DNA from: Powellomyces hirtus
Lineage: Eukaryota; Chytridiomycota; Chytridiomycetes; Spizellomycetales; Powellomycetaceae
Reading direction: 5' to 3'
DNA length: 64,000 nt
Assembly (NCBI GenBank): GCA_025526995.1
Contig: JAHLKG010000026.1
Location: forward strand, 340,001 to 404,000
Below, piece after piece: positions 45,601-60,600 of this stretch (its first letter is position 1; the number at the start of each line of letters is the position of its first letter). Both the position numbers and the translations under genes were made by a program. The notes beneath the pieces are model-generated. The model worked only from the letters and a program-made list of their open reading frames with translations, was not told the DNA's origin and ran no database searches.

Positions 45601-48600
45601 TAGAGGCAAGCGCGACGCCTCGGGACTTGGCACTGAACGTGGAACGCCATTCGGAGGCTACCGAGTACCCGATGGTGCTGTTTGTTGATAATGACGATTC
45701 AACTGTCAAAGTCGAGATCCAATATGACACGTCCATCTTCACTGACAATGTGATTGTCATGCTCGCTAAACATTTCAACAACGCATTGAGCACTATCGCT
45801 AGCCAGATGCCCGTGATGATTGGTGTCTTTCCGATGCTCGATGCGGAGGAACGCATTGAAAGCGTTCACGCAAGACAGTTCGATCTTCAGAGCTTCACAA
45901 TGGCCCATCACCTAATTGAGGAACAAGCGGCTCGTGTTCCGAATGCCGTTGCCCTCGAATTCGACGGTGGCGCCACGATGACGTATCACAAACTCAATTC
46001 CAAGTCTAACCAACTGGCAAGATATCTAATCTCTCAAGGCGTTCAGAAAGAGGATCTGGTGGCTATCTGCATTGACCGCTCGTTTCAAATGGTGATTGCC
46101 ATCCTTGCAATCGTTAAGGCTGGCGCCGCGTATGTTCCATGCGATTCTTCTGTCCCCATTGCCCGCAATGAGGTTGTCATTCGTGAAGCGCAAGCGGAAA
46201 TACTTTTAACAACGGCAGAGCATGCCCCGATCTATGGCAATAGCAGTGAATTGAACATTATCATACTGGATGACGAGCGGTTTCCCTGGGAAGCCCAGGA
46301 CGAAGGTAATCTTGATATTTGCGGATTAAATATGACTAACGCTGCATACGTTCTTTTCAGCTCGGGAACTACTGGAACGCCAAAGTAAGCCACAACCCCA
46401 AAGCTTGCCGTCATATACCACTGATATCCAAAGCCTTACTTTTGCCTACCCCCACTAGGGTGAATGCGAAGCACTACCCGCGTAGTTGTCGCTATGAGTT
46501 TCGCTCATTCTGATACACATATAGGGCATTGTGATAGAGCATGGAGCTCTGGCAGTATCAATTCAAGAACACGCTCGTATGGAACACTTCTGTGAAGGAT
46601 ATCGCGTGCTGCAATTCTCTAGCTACACATTTGATTACTCTGGTACGCTCTACAGAGAACCTGAAGCCATAATCACAGCCATAGCCAGGATCGCACTGAC
46701 TCTTACCATCTTCTTGTTACTTCTCGTAGTTATGGATATATTTGGAACGTTGTCTTTCGGAGGAATTCTTTGTATGGCCACCAAGGATCGGATGCTAGGT
46801 CATCTGGAAGAGGTGGCTTCGTCGATGGGAGTCAACTTTGTTTGCACCACTCCTACGGTCATCTCTATGATCAACCCGGAGGCGGTTCCAACGCTTACTA
46901 CGGTTTCAATCGGTGGCGAGTGCATGACTCAAGGCGTGATCGACACATGGGCTGAAAGGGTTGAGCTGATCAACGTATACGGTGAATACCTTCTTTCTAT
47001 TTCAAGCAAATCTCGCGCATACTGTCAATTAGCGATTAATTTGATTTTCGGAAATGAAGGGCCAACGGAGTTTACGGTCAACGCAATAATGGGAAGAATG
47101 ACAAAAGATTCCTCGAAGCAGAATATCGGCAAAGTGCTCGAGCACACACGGGCGTACATTTTGGATGAAAATCTGCAACAACTTCCACTATGCGTTACGG
47201 GAGACCTATGGCTTGAGGGACCGCAACAATCTCGAGGATACTTGGGCCGACAAGATCTTACGGACGCTGCGTTTCGATCAGATTGGAATGGTCTCCGCTT
47301 GTACCGCTCCGGGGATCTAGCTCAACGGCTTCCGGACGGCACGTTTCTGTGCCTGGGACGTATTGATGACCAGGTAGGTGGATCTGCATTTATACCAGAA
47401 AGCAGATAACAAAGAAGGTATAACAATCCCGCTCAAGGTCAAGATCAATGGCCAGCGTATTGAGATGAAAGACGTGGAATCGAATATATTTACTTGCGAG
47501 GGCATTACCGGATGCGCCGTGGCGCTCTGGCACAATTCATGCGGAGAGGCCCAACTCGCCGCGTTTGTCAAATGTCGGGAATTGCGAGCGACGGAGAAGG
47601 CTGAGCCTGTGCGCATACTTCAAGACGCTGCAACCGAGAAGGCCATCGCGGATTTGACCGCACATCTGCGCAAGGTCTTACCACAATACATGGTGCCAGC
47701 CATTATCTGTGGCGTCAATCGCGTGCCTATGTCTAGTGCTGGCAAGGCAGACCGCAAGACTTTGCTTGCCCTACTTGCGAATGGACCCATCCACATTCGA
47801 GCAAAGGCAAAGGAAGTCATCTTGCCGCGCAATGCTGAAGAGGAAGTATTGCTCAAAATTCTCGAAACCCAGCTGCGCTTGTCCGCGCCGCTAAGCGTAG
47901 ATGAAGACTTCTTTATTGCCGGACTTAACTCACTTGCAGCTATTAAGCTAGTTTCCTCAATCTCTGATCTCCTGGGTGTTGATGTACCGGTCGGTCAGAT
48001 TTTCATGAACCCGACAGTCACTGATCTGGCTACTGTTATCCGATCGATGCAAGAGGAAACTAACTCTCTCGAGAGCCCACGCATGGCTAAGCAGTCTATC
48101 GTTACTGATGGCCCGGAAACTATCCGCGTCTTGGCTTCGGACTCACAGAAGGCGATGTGGATGCTGCAAAACATGCAGCAGAATACCAGCTATCACATGT
48201 TTAGCATGATGAAGCATCCGGGAAATCTGCATGCTATCAAGCTTAGTCAAGCACTTGACTCCCTCAGTCGTACTCATAGCATCCTCAGAACCACATTCGA
48301 ACTCGACGAAGACACGGGCGATGTTTATCAGCTGATTCATCCCACTCTTCCCGTTCAATTTACTTCGATTGAGCTCAGCTCTGAGATCGACAACGAGGAA
48401 GAAGAAGCTCGCACCTTCGCATCGAAAGATAACCTCACTATGTATAACTTGGCGGCTGGGCCACTTGCGCGATTCATTCTGTTCCAAGGCGCCAAATCCT
48501 CCTTCTTATACTTCAATATGCATCACATCATCTCAGATGAGTCAAGCATGGCGTTGACGATTGAAGAACTCGGTCGACTATACGCGGACGACTCTGATTC

Positions 48601-51600
48601 TTCAGCGCACTCAACCCCTTATCAGTACGCCGATTACGCCGTGTGGCAGCAATTCCGACGTGAGCAGTTTGACGAACAATTGGGTTTCTGGAGTAAGCGT
48701 CTGCGAGGCGTGGGACCAGTTTCCTTTCCTCCGAGTGGCGTACCGCTGGCACCGCAGCGTCACACTGCCGGGCACATGGAAGTTCCTATCGAAAAGAGTC
48801 TAATGACGAGATTCACAGAAATGTCCAAACGACATGGCGCCACGCTCTTTGCTTCCAGTCTCGCTGCGTACCAAGTCCTCATGCATAGATACACCGGCGC
48901 AGAGCAATTTGCTGTTGGTATCCCTGTCTCAACTCGAAGGGGGGCTGAACTTCAGCGCATGCTTGGTGTTTGCATTAACACTCTGGCCATTCCATCCGGG
49001 ATGAATATGGAGCGCTCATTTGCTTCTGTGTTGAAAGAAACCAAGGCAGCTATCACCCAGGGTCTAGACAATTCCGACGTGCCATTCGAACTTGTGGTAG
49101 CGCGATCTCAAAGTGACAGCGGCTTTCTTCAAACAATGTTTCTGTTGAGCGACAGCGGCGCCCTGGAAAGGTCACTGGAGACTGCATTCGGCAAGGAAAC
49201 AACAGTTATTAAAATGACGCCACAGCACTGCAAGTTCGATCTGACCTTGGCGATTGACAGCTCGGCTGAAGGTCACGTACTACAAGTGGAGTACGACGCG
49301 TCTGTGTTCTCGGAGGAAATGATCAGAGGTCTGTGCTGGTCCTACCTCCAGCTCCTTGACTCTGCGGCACAGGATCCATCTGTTGTCGTTGGGAAGCTAG
49401 GTGTTACTCCGGTATCGCTTCAAGACAGCCACAGAAATCTCGGCGGCCCGGTGCCTTACGTGGACCATCGTTGCATGCATCAGCTGATTGAGGCTCAGGT
49501 GGAAAGAACCCCTAGTGCACCAGCGCTCGAGCATGAGAATGGTTCAGTTATGACGTACGGAGAATTGAATCGTACGGCAAATCAGCTGGCTCGTTGGTTG
49601 CAACGATTGGGCGTGAAGCCCCTGGACTCTGTTGGTCTGTGCTACAGCAAGTCTTTCGAAATGATTGTCTCCGTTTTAGCGGTTCTGAAATGTGGCGCCT
49701 ATTACGTTCCACTTGATGCATCGTCTCCAACTTTGCGGAACACCTCGATACTGACTGACTCCGATACCGGCGTAGTCCTCGCCGGGCATGCGGAGATGAC
49801 TATAATTGCTGACGGTTGTGCGAAGGCTGCCGTTTATGCCGTTAGCCTCCGGGATTGGAAGTTTGGGAAAGAGGATAATCGCAATCTGAACGTTGCACTT
49901 TCCAACCAAGCACCATGCTATCAAATATCGTCCTCCGGCACGAGTAGCGGTAAGTATTCCACTTTCTCCAGAACCACGACCTCCCTCTGATACGTCTTTT
50001 TCCTCAAGGTAAACCAAAGAACATTCTCATCGAACACAGACACATCGTTGCTTCGATCATTGCCCATGATGTCCTCTTTCAAGCGGGCAAAGAGACGCGG
50101 GTCCTGCAATTTGCCTCTTATACATTTGATGTTTCCGTCCTGGACATCTTTATTTCTCTTTCAAAAGGTGCTACGCTTTGTATTGCTTCCAGGGCAAGCA
50201 TGCTGGACAACCTGAGCGCCGTTGTCAGGAAGATGCGAGTTACGGCAGTAAGCTTGACGCCGTCTGTCGTGAGTGCCTTGCTTGATCCAGACGAAGAGAC
50301 CGATCTCAAAATGCTCGCTGTGGGAGGAGAGCCTCTTTCGGAGGCCGTTCGCAACGCATGGTGCCAGAAATTAATTCTTTTTAACGTGTATGTAGTGCTC
50401 ACCTATTTTCTTTAAGCCAACACTAACTTCCTTACCTTTCTCGACAGATACGGCCCTTCTGAGTGCACCCCGAACCAGATTTCGCAGCTGGTGTCTGCCG
50501 AAACAGATGTTCGTATTCTTGGAGATTGTTTCCCTGGTATGAACGCATATATCCTGGATGACTATCAGCAGCCTGTTATCCCCGGCGCGGTCGGGGAGCT
50601 TTACCTTGAGGGGGGACAGGTAAGATACATCGGCACCTGCCCCGCTGTCTGGAAGAACACGCGTTTGGTTTCCGTTAGTGATTATACTTCTTGTTAGGTT
50701 GGACGTGGATACCTGAACTCAGTTTTGACTGCATCGAGCTTTTTTGAGAGTCCATTTAATGCTGGCCAACGCATGTACAGGACAGGCGACGCAGCAAAAA
50801 TTACGGAGGACGGGAAAATCATGAGCCTTGGGCGTCTAGATTCCCAAGCTAAAATCAGAGGTCAGCGATTGGAGCTTGATTTCATATCCTCGGTGATTTT
50901 GGAAAACTGCAGTGCCATTCGACAAGCGGTCGCCCTCGTACAGAGGGACGCTGCTGGCGAGGAAACGCTGGTGGCCTTCGTGTCAACAAATACCTCCGCT
51001 GGAGCCGACGTTCCCGTCCAAGCGGTCGATCAAACTCAGCCCGAAATCAAGGAGCTCGTCAGCTTATGCTTTTCCAATCTCCGGAAACATTGTGCTGCAT
51101 ACATGGTTCCTTCATCAATAATTGTTCTCAATCGAATACCGCTTTCAACTTCCGGCAAAGTAAATCAAATGGCCCTCAAGCAGCTCTCATCTGTTGAAGT
51201 GGATCGCGAAGAGAGGGACATACCAATGTCGGATACGGAAAAGCAGTTGAGCATCATCATCGGCAGGGTTCTGAAGACTAAGTCTCTTGGTCTGCATGAA
51301 AACTTAATTGCCAGAGGGCTGAACTCTCTGTCATCAATTCGAGTGGCGTCTACATTGAGGAAGGAATGCGGAGCTTCCCTCTCATTTGCTGACATCTTTA
51401 GAGCTCCTAGCATTTCGGAGTTGGCTAAGCTTATAGAAGAGCAACGCAAGGTAGCGGTAAGCGATTGGCCGGCAACAAGCCTGCTGAGAGGCGAAGACGA
51501 AATCGTGTGCAGAGCCTCATATGCGCAAGAACGCATGTGGTTCCTGCAGAAGCTTCATAACAACTCTACCTACCACATTCCCACGCTACTGAAGTGCAGC

Positions 51601-54600
51601 GGTGTTTCTGCGCAACGCCTACTCGATTCGATTCGAATTCTGCAGCAACGGCACGCCATCTTACGAACCACCTACTTAATGAGCCTAGATTCTGACGAAG
51701 TTCTACAACATGTGCATACAACAATGCCATGCAACTTCACTATTGTGGATCTGATGGACACCACGTCTCCCATCGAACAGGCACACCGAACGGCTCTGGA
51801 TGACAATTCGAGAGTATTTGACCTATCAACGGAAGCGTCCTTCCGTGGAATTATTTTCCAGTTGACCTCCAACGAAATTGCACTGTACCTGAATATTCAC
51901 CACATCGCGAGTGACGAGCAAACTATGGACGCGATGATTCACGAACTCTGGACGGTTCAACTTGCTCTGTCCTTAGATGGGACCCATCAATCCGCCCCTC
52001 TCGACTGGCAATACGTCGACTATTGTCAATGGCAGCGTGAACGACTGGAGAAGGACGATGGCAAGGAAATGAAGAGACAACTGACGTTCTGGCGTGAGTA
52101 TCTGAGTGAGGTGCCGTCCCTCGTATTGCCGGCGCCGAACAACAACGTCAGGGACCTCGTCAATGGAGGCCGAACTCAGACTCTCCGAATCCATCACGCT
52201 ACTGTATCGAAATTTGAGACCTTCTGTTACCGCGAGAACTGTACGGCTTTCCTCGGCTTCTTTGCGGCATTTCAGATACTCATGTGCCGATTTACAAATC
52301 AATCGCAATTCGCAATTGGGGTTCCAATATCAAATGCGACCCATCAGAACACAATGAACATGCTGGGACTCTTTATTAACACCGTTGCGGTCCGCACCAA
52401 CGTGGACGAGTCAGTATCCTTCAAGACCATTTTAGCAACTGTCAAAGCGGATATGGAAAGAGTGCAGGAGCATGCTGAAACGCCCTTTGAAAGGGTGTCT
52501 CAGGCTGTCGGTGGATCTGATCCCTCTGCCCCCGCCTTGCGCTTATCTACTATGTTCGTCATGCATTCCACGCAAATCAGCAAGGAAGCGGTTACAGCAC
52601 GAGCGACCGGGGTTGAGGTGGTGGATCTATCTAATCAACACAGCAAGTTTGACATGTCATTCGAGATCGCGCCGTCAGTTGATGGTGTCACGATCAAGGT
52701 AGAATACGACCTGGCCTCGGTTTCGGCACTCTTTGTGGACAGGCTGCTTCGCGGATATAAGGTTTTGATTGAACAGATTTCTGTCGACCCGCTCTCCATC
52801 ATCGAAAACCTTTCTATCGTCGATCTGGAAGATGAGGAGCTGATGGCCGCTTGGAATGGGTTTTCGCCACCGATGATCCCCAAGGAGCATTGCGTACACA
52901 ACATGATCGAGGAGCGTGTTCAAGCGCAACCGAACCATCCCGCCGCGGTATTTGAGGATGGCCAATCGTTGACCTATGGAGAACTCAACGCCCGGGCGAA
53001 CCGGCTTGCGCGGTACCTTCGTAAACAGCAGATTGGCCCCGATTCGTTGATAGCGTTGTGCATGGCTCGCTCTCTTCAAATGATTGTGGCTATGTTAGCA
53101 ATCATTAAATCTGGAGGGGCATATGTACCGCTTGATGCCCAGATTCCGTTATGCCGGAACCTGCTGATTCTCAAGAACACAAAGGCCAATATTGTCATCA
53201 CTGAAGGGAAGTACGCACACTTCTTTGCCGAGGCCGACGTCCTTACTATAACAATGGACACACACGATGACTGTGAACTACCATGGGCGAAAGAGTGCGA
53301 AGAAAATCTTATAGTTGCAGGCCTCAACGTCGACCACTTGTTATTCTGCTTACACACGAGTGGGTCAACTGGGGTCCCCAAGGTGAGTGTCGCTTTATGA
53401 TTTCGATGCCTTCTGATTTCTCACTTGTTGCAACAATTCAGGGCGTGATGGTGACACACGGCGCCATAATCTACTCGATTCGCGAGCATGCTATTCAGTA
53501 TCGCATAAGCAAAGAAACTCGTTGGTTACAGTTCGCAGCCTACACGTTCGACGTCAGTGTAATGGATATTTTCTGCTCGCTCACTCAGGGTGCTACCCTT
53601 TGTCTCGCCCATAAAGAAAGCCTGCTCGCCGATATGGGCGCGGTTGGAAGGAAAATGCAGGCGACCTTTGCCACTCTGACACCGACGGTGCTGTCCGCTT
53701 TGTTGCAGCCGGGCGACATCCCAACTTTGACCGGTTTAGGAATCTCGGGGGAGGCTATGACCCAACCGATCATTGACAGCTGGAGCGACAATGTGATGCT
53801 TCAAAACGCGTAAGTCGCTAGCAAGCACAAAATCAACGGAGTGAATCAAACGTTCTTAAGTCTTTTCCTACCCTGCTGCAACGCCAGATTCGGACCTACG
53901 GAGTGCGCTGTCAACGTCACCATGAAGCACATGTTGCCTGGAGATCGCGCCGGATCTATCGGCAAGCCGCTCCATGGGACCTTCGCCTACATTGTGGATG
54001 CAAAACTTCGTCGAGTTCCGGTTGGAATTGTCGGAGAGCTTTTGATTGGTGGTAAATGTCCTAACACACTATGCGCATTATCAGATTTGCCTCACACTTT
54101 CGCCAATCTCCAGGTCCGCAACTAGCTCGAGGATATCTTGCTCGTCCGGATCTGACCGCTGAGCGATTCATCGATAACCCATGTGCAATTGGGACCCGGG
54201 CGTACCGAACGGGAGATCTTGCTCGCTTCGATGAGTCCGGTGAAATCTTTTTCCTTGGACGCTGCGACTCGCAGGTCAAACTCAGGGGGCTGCGCATCGA
54301 GCTGATGGAAGTGGAGGTGACACTGCTGAGAGCGTCGTCTCTCCTCCGAGCATGTTGCTGCCTCATCATCAATCATCAAGGGCAAGACCACATGATAGCC
54401 TACCTATCAACAAAAACGGCGGACGTTGGTTTCAAGCCATTAATGCTCGATCCTTCGGAAGAGGGTGTCTTGGATCTCATTGCTCGCTGCAAGGATTTCG
54501 CCGAACAAACTCTCCCTTCATATATGGTTCCATCATTCTTTGCCGTTATTGATCGAATGCCGCTGACCAGCGCAGGCAAAGCAGATCGAAAATCGATGCC

Positions 54601-57600
54601 TCGGTTTGAGACCCGTGCTCTTCATGGCACCTCCACTCCCTCGGAAGGCGAGCCGACGCCTCCGGGAGAGTTCGAAATGTCTGTCTTATCGATAGCTCGT
54701 GAGGTGTTGCGCAACAACAATCTTGACTTCGATGATAACCTGTTCACGGCTGGAATGAACTCGCTTACCACCATCCGCTTTATTGCTCGCCTACAAGAAG
54801 CGACAGCGTTGGAAATGAAGATCTCGGATGTGTTCACCAACCCAACAATTCACGCTCTTACAAAGATTATGCGAGCCTCTAATCAATCCAGTGCGTCGAC
54901 CCCGTTTCCGAAAACCTCGTTAATCTCGCGGCTGCGTGCCGGTGAACCTATCGCTGTGCGAGCATCTCAGGCCCAGCAGAGAATGTTTGTTCTTCAGGGC
55001 CTGCAAAAGGACAGCACCTACCATGTGCCGTTCTTTTTGAAGTTGAAAGCCTCAGTGGATGTTCAGCGTCTTCGCAACACTTTGGAAATTATGCAGCAAA
55101 GGCACCCTATTCTCCGGTCGACTTTCGAATACAATTTGGAAGAAGATGCAGTGGTACTCACTGCAAAACAAGAGATCCACATTGATGTCGGGTCTGTTGA
55201 CCTTTCCTTCTTTGCGGCCAATGCTTCCGATGTTGCATTGCAGCTATGTGCTCAAGATAACGAGAAGCTTTTTGACTTAACAACTGGGCCTCTGCTGCGC
55301 TCTATTGTGTTCCAACTTGGTAGCGGTTTCGTCGGATTGTACATCAACCTTCACCACATTATATCCGACGAACAAACTCTGCAAATTTTCTTATCGGAAG
55401 TCTCGAAGATCTACGCTGGAGGTGGCGATATGTTGGAGCTTGCCTTGCCTGAGTTCTGCTTTGCAGACTATGCATTGTGGGAGAAGCGAAGGTGGGTTAA
55501 TGCAGCCTCGGACGTTGATGCCGACCTTACATTTTGGAAGAACTACCTTGCGGATGTGCCAAAGCTAGACCTTGCCCACATCAATAATGCCCTTCATGCC
55601 CGCACCGCCGGTTCACACGCCATCACGATCAAGGGAGACATTTACGATGCGTTTGCTTCTCTCTGTGAGAATGCAAATTCCACCGTTTTTACGGGTCTCT
55701 TGGCTGCCTTCTATGTCCTCTTGCACCGATACAGTACACAGTCGGATTTCGCGGTTGGTATTCCAGTAACAAACCGTCAACATTCGGAGACTCTTGACAT
55801 GCTCGGACTCTTTGTCAATACGATCGTTTTGAGAGCTAAAGTGGATCCATCGATCGACTTCATGGAGTTCCTCAAGGAGCTTAAGCCGAATATGCTCGAG
55901 GTCTTTGAACACGCCCAGCTTCCGTACGACTCAGTGGTGGAACACTTGGGATCATCTACAACCCAATTGTTCAATATCATGTTCGTCGCTCAGGATATTG
56001 GCGGGAACATGCCTGCTACACTCTTAGGCGCCCCATTCGAACAATTGGCAGTTCCGGTGAAGCGTGCCAAATTTGATATAACGTTCTATGTCCAGACGGG
56101 CGCGTCAGGCGCTCACCACATTCAAGTCGAATACGACGCGTCGATGTTCGAAGCCGCTTTCATTACGCAGTTCTCAGACTCTTTTGTTTCTATCCTGGAT
56201 GGTGTAGTTCTCATGCCGTATAGCGCGATAGGCACACTGAAACTAGAGAAAGTCCACACCGAGGATAACAAACCGTTGGATGAGAACCAGGAATCATCAC
56301 GAGGTTCCAATCTCGGACCTGGCTATGCAGCTCCATCCGTTGAACTCAAGCCCGCTTCCACCCCTCGGTCCACGTTACCGGACGGCTCAGTTGAGCAAGG
56401 TGTACACGACATATTGCAAAACGTGCTTCGACGCACTAGAGGGTTTTCAATGGAAGAAGACATGTTTGAGGCGGGAGTGAACTCTTTAACATCAATGCGT
56501 TTGGTGGCGCTATTGAACGCTAAGTTCAACGTTAGCCTGTCCATTGCGGACGTATTTGAGGCGCGCACAGTTAGGAATTTGGCCAACAACATCAAAGGTG
56601 CATCGGCATCCCACGTCAATCGCGACCCCTTCCCAACGCTGAGCCATTCTTCGGAAATTGTGCGTGTGCGAGGGTCGTATGCTCAAGAACAGATGTGGAC
56701 GCTTCAGGAATCAAGCAACGATAACTCATATCACGTGCCCATTCTCGTCATTTTGAGGGGTTACGTAGATGTGACCGCTTTGTCCAAGGCGATTCATCAC
56801 GTAGCGACAAACACAGGACTCTTCCGCACCACTTTTGCCATGGAGAAAGGATATCTGATGCAGCTTGTGCATCCGGCTCTGGAATTCGGCATTGGCGCTT
56901 CTCGAATTCAGGGATTGGATGATTCGAGCTTGATCGACTCGATCGTTTCCGAGGCTCGAAAGGACAATGAAAAACCGTTTGATCTGGGCACTCAACCATG
57001 GCGGGCATTACTGACCGAGACAAATCGCGATATCTGCGGCCTCTATATCAATATGCACCACATTATCAGCGACGAGTTTACGGTTCAGTGGTTAATGAAG
57101 GGAGTCTTCCGAGTATACCATGCTCTCGCAAGCGGAACTGAAGCGAAAGTTGACTTATCAAGGCACGAATTTGTCGATTTCGCAGTGTGGCAGCGGGAAT
57201 CCCTGGAAGCAAACAATGGAGGCCGGATGCAGGAACTCATGGCTTTTTGGACTCACCTCAATGGCACACCCGCTCTTCAACTTCCCAAGCGAGCGTCCGT
57301 CGAGGCTCGCGGCGTTGGAACCGTTACAGCTATCTTACCTTTGGGCGAGATTCAAGCGTTCCAACGTATCACCGACGATTGGAGCGCTACAATGTTCACC
57401 GGGATGGTTACCATCTTCCGAATCCTTCTGTCCCGCTATGCCTCTCAGTCCGATTTTGCTATTGGTATCCCGGTCGCACAACGTGACCGGTCGGAAACCT
57501 TGGCCATGCCTGGTCCTCTGATCAATACAGTTGCCTTGCGATGCCCAGTCAAAGCCGAGTCTTCGTTTGTGACGAATCTTGAAAACAACAGAAGAAACAT

Positions 57601-60600
57601 CATAGCGGCACTCTCGCATGCGGCAGCTCCATTCGAAAAAGTAGTGCAAGCGAATGCGACAAACAGATCGGATCCTTCTGTTAAGCCTATTTACCAAGTC
57701 ATGTTCATTCAAGCTTCAGATGAGACGATCGAGGGCGTAGACAGATTCCAGGGTGCCTCAGTGGAACACCTGCAGGTTGCAGGATCTGCCCCTAAGTTTG
57801 ATCTTACCTTCCACTACAGGATGTCGGCTACAAGAGACACAGACGTTACAATTGAATACGACACTGCCTGCTTCAGCAAAGAATTCATTCAAAGAATGGG
57901 AGATCATTTCCGACAACTGCTTCTGAGTATCTGCGCGAAACCGGACACTCCTGTGAATGAGCTTACTTTCATGAATGAGACAGAAATACAGCGGATCCTT
58001 CTTACTTCCGATCGTCGGCATGAGATTCGTAAGCAAAATGGCGATATCGCAATTGGCAAGATGATTGAATCACAAGTGATAAAAACCCCGAAAGCGATTG
58101 CGCTTGAGGATGAATTCGGTCGCACAATGACCTACTCGGAACTCAATGAAGAGGCAAATCGGGTAGCAGCTTATCTCGGGAAAAGAGGAGCTCGGAGGGA
58201 CACCATTGTAGGCTTCTGCCTTCAGAAGCGAATCGAGGCTATTGTAGTTATTGTCGGTATCCTGAAAGCGGGAGCCGCTTACCTTCCCATTGGGCCTGAA
58301 AACCCTGTCGCAAGAAATCAGGAAATCCTGGAGCAAGCAAGGTGTCTGGTGCTCTTTACATCTCAGGAATATAACGCCAACTTCGGAACAACAAATGTTT
58401 TGAGAGACATTGTGAACGTGGAAGACCGCCCTTGGAGCAATGAGAGCGGACAGAATGCTGGCCTTCATCACCTAAGCGGGGATGATGTGGCATACGTTTT
58501 GTTCACTTCTGGTAAATCAAGAGCGTGACTCATCAGTACGTACGCGGAACTAATACCGCCTTCCCACTTCCTTCTTTTCCACGTGATTCAGGATCCACAG
58601 GCAAGGTGAGCCAACTATTCCGAATCAGTTTTGCAATATGCGGTCAAATTTCTTATATGAACATTTCGTGTAGCCCAAAGGAGTTCCAATTCGGAACAGC
58701 AGTATTTGCAGTAGTGTAGTGCAGCACGCCCGCGTGTACGGCATCACCGTTGCAACTCGTTACCTCCAATTTGCAAATTACACTTTCGATGTCTCAGGTA
58801 CTGAGCTTGCTAGCGGGAAGATTGAGGTGATATAGGAGGACCGCGGCTAAGTTTTACCCTCACACACAGTGATGGACATTTTTGTCTCATTATGCTACGG
58901 CGCAACGCTGTGTATTGCAAGCAAGGATCGCATGTTGGACAATATGCCTCAAGTGATGCAGAAGATGCGCGTGAACTTCACAGCTTTGACCCCATCGGTG
59001 CTCTCTGCTTTGTTGAAGCCTGAGGATGTCCCAACATTGCGTGGCCTCGGAATATCCGGCGAGGCAATGACTCAAAATATTGTTGATACATGGGCTGACA
59101 AAGTCACTCTGCATAACGCGTAAGTCTTTGCAGCGCATTAAAAATTTTGCTTAGGCCAGTTTGCTCACCTCTGTTCTGCAGATATGGACCAACTGAGGCT
59201 TCGGTATATTCTGGGCTGCTCGTGTTTCCATAAGACCAGATTTTCTAACCCATCCTTTGCAGGTCAACGTGACGATTCAGACGATGACACCAAATACACC
59301 TGCGTCTATTATTGGCTCACCGCTGCCGGGAACTGCTGTCTACGTTCTCGACGAAAACTTACAACCTGTCCCGGTCGGTATTCCCGGTCAACTGTTTCTG
59401 GCGGGAGTTCAGCTGTTCACAGGATACTTGAACCAAGACGATCTCACAGCTGAAGCATTGCTACCGGATCCATTCGTGAAGGGAGAACGAATGTATAGCA
59501 CCGGAGATCAGGTCGTGTTTACCGAAGACCTTCGCCTTTCGTACATCTCTCGTTTGGGATTTCAAGTAAAGGTGCAGGGAGGTCTCCGTGTTGAGCTCGG
59601 GGAAATCGATGCGGCTCTTTTAAGTCATGTCACTGCGGCTTGCACACTGTTGCTTCAGGACAAGTTGGTGGCATTTGTCTGTCCCGAAAACCAAGCCGAC
59701 GCCACGGTGACCTTGCAAGTGCTGCGAGACGAAACAGTCGTCGAGAATTTGTGTAAGATTCGCCAACAGCTGCGAGACCAGCTTCCGCAATACATGATCC
59801 CTGCACAGTTGGTATCGGTGAACCGCTTGCCGATGAGTTCGTCTGGGAAAGTTGATCGAAACGCACTTTGCACACTTTCTTTGGATGGATTGGTAGAAAC
59901 GGGGACCATTGTCGAACCGACAACTGACAAAGAGCATTCCATCACCCGCATTTTATGCGGCATCACTGGCTTGCAAAGCATTAGTGTCAGTACAGAGTTC
60001 TTCGCCCTTGGATTGAATTCGCTTCAACTCGTCAAGCTCGCGACGACCTTGAGAACCGAATTGGGATGCAAGATCTCCACTTCCACCGTTTTCAAACATT
60101 CCAGCATCAAGGACTTAGCCGCTCATCTCGATCAGCAGACGAATTTGGAAGACAATCTTCGCATTACGGTGGCGGCTGCTTGGAATAAACCGGCTCCGGA
60201 TGGCGTGGTTTACGCTCCTTCTTCATATGCACAGGAGCGCATGTGGGTGTTGCACGACATGCTTCGCGACAACACCTACTCAGTCCCGCTTTTTACGATT
60301 CTTAAAGACTTTGCTGCTGACGTTATCGCTAGCGCTGTCGACCAGGTATTACAACGCAATGCTGTCTTCAGAACTACTTTCAAAAAAGACTTGAGCAGCG
60401 GATCGATCTTGCAAGCAATTCACCCGACTCTGCAGAGGAAGACAGTTCGCATTGACCTCGCTCAGTCCGAGAATCCCAAGGACATTGCTGAAGCATTCGC
60501 ACGGGAAGACTTCGACAAACCGTTCAACTTAGATAACGGATCGCTCGTGAGGTCGTTTGTATGGGACCTGGGCAATGGAACTGTCGCAATGTACTTGAAC

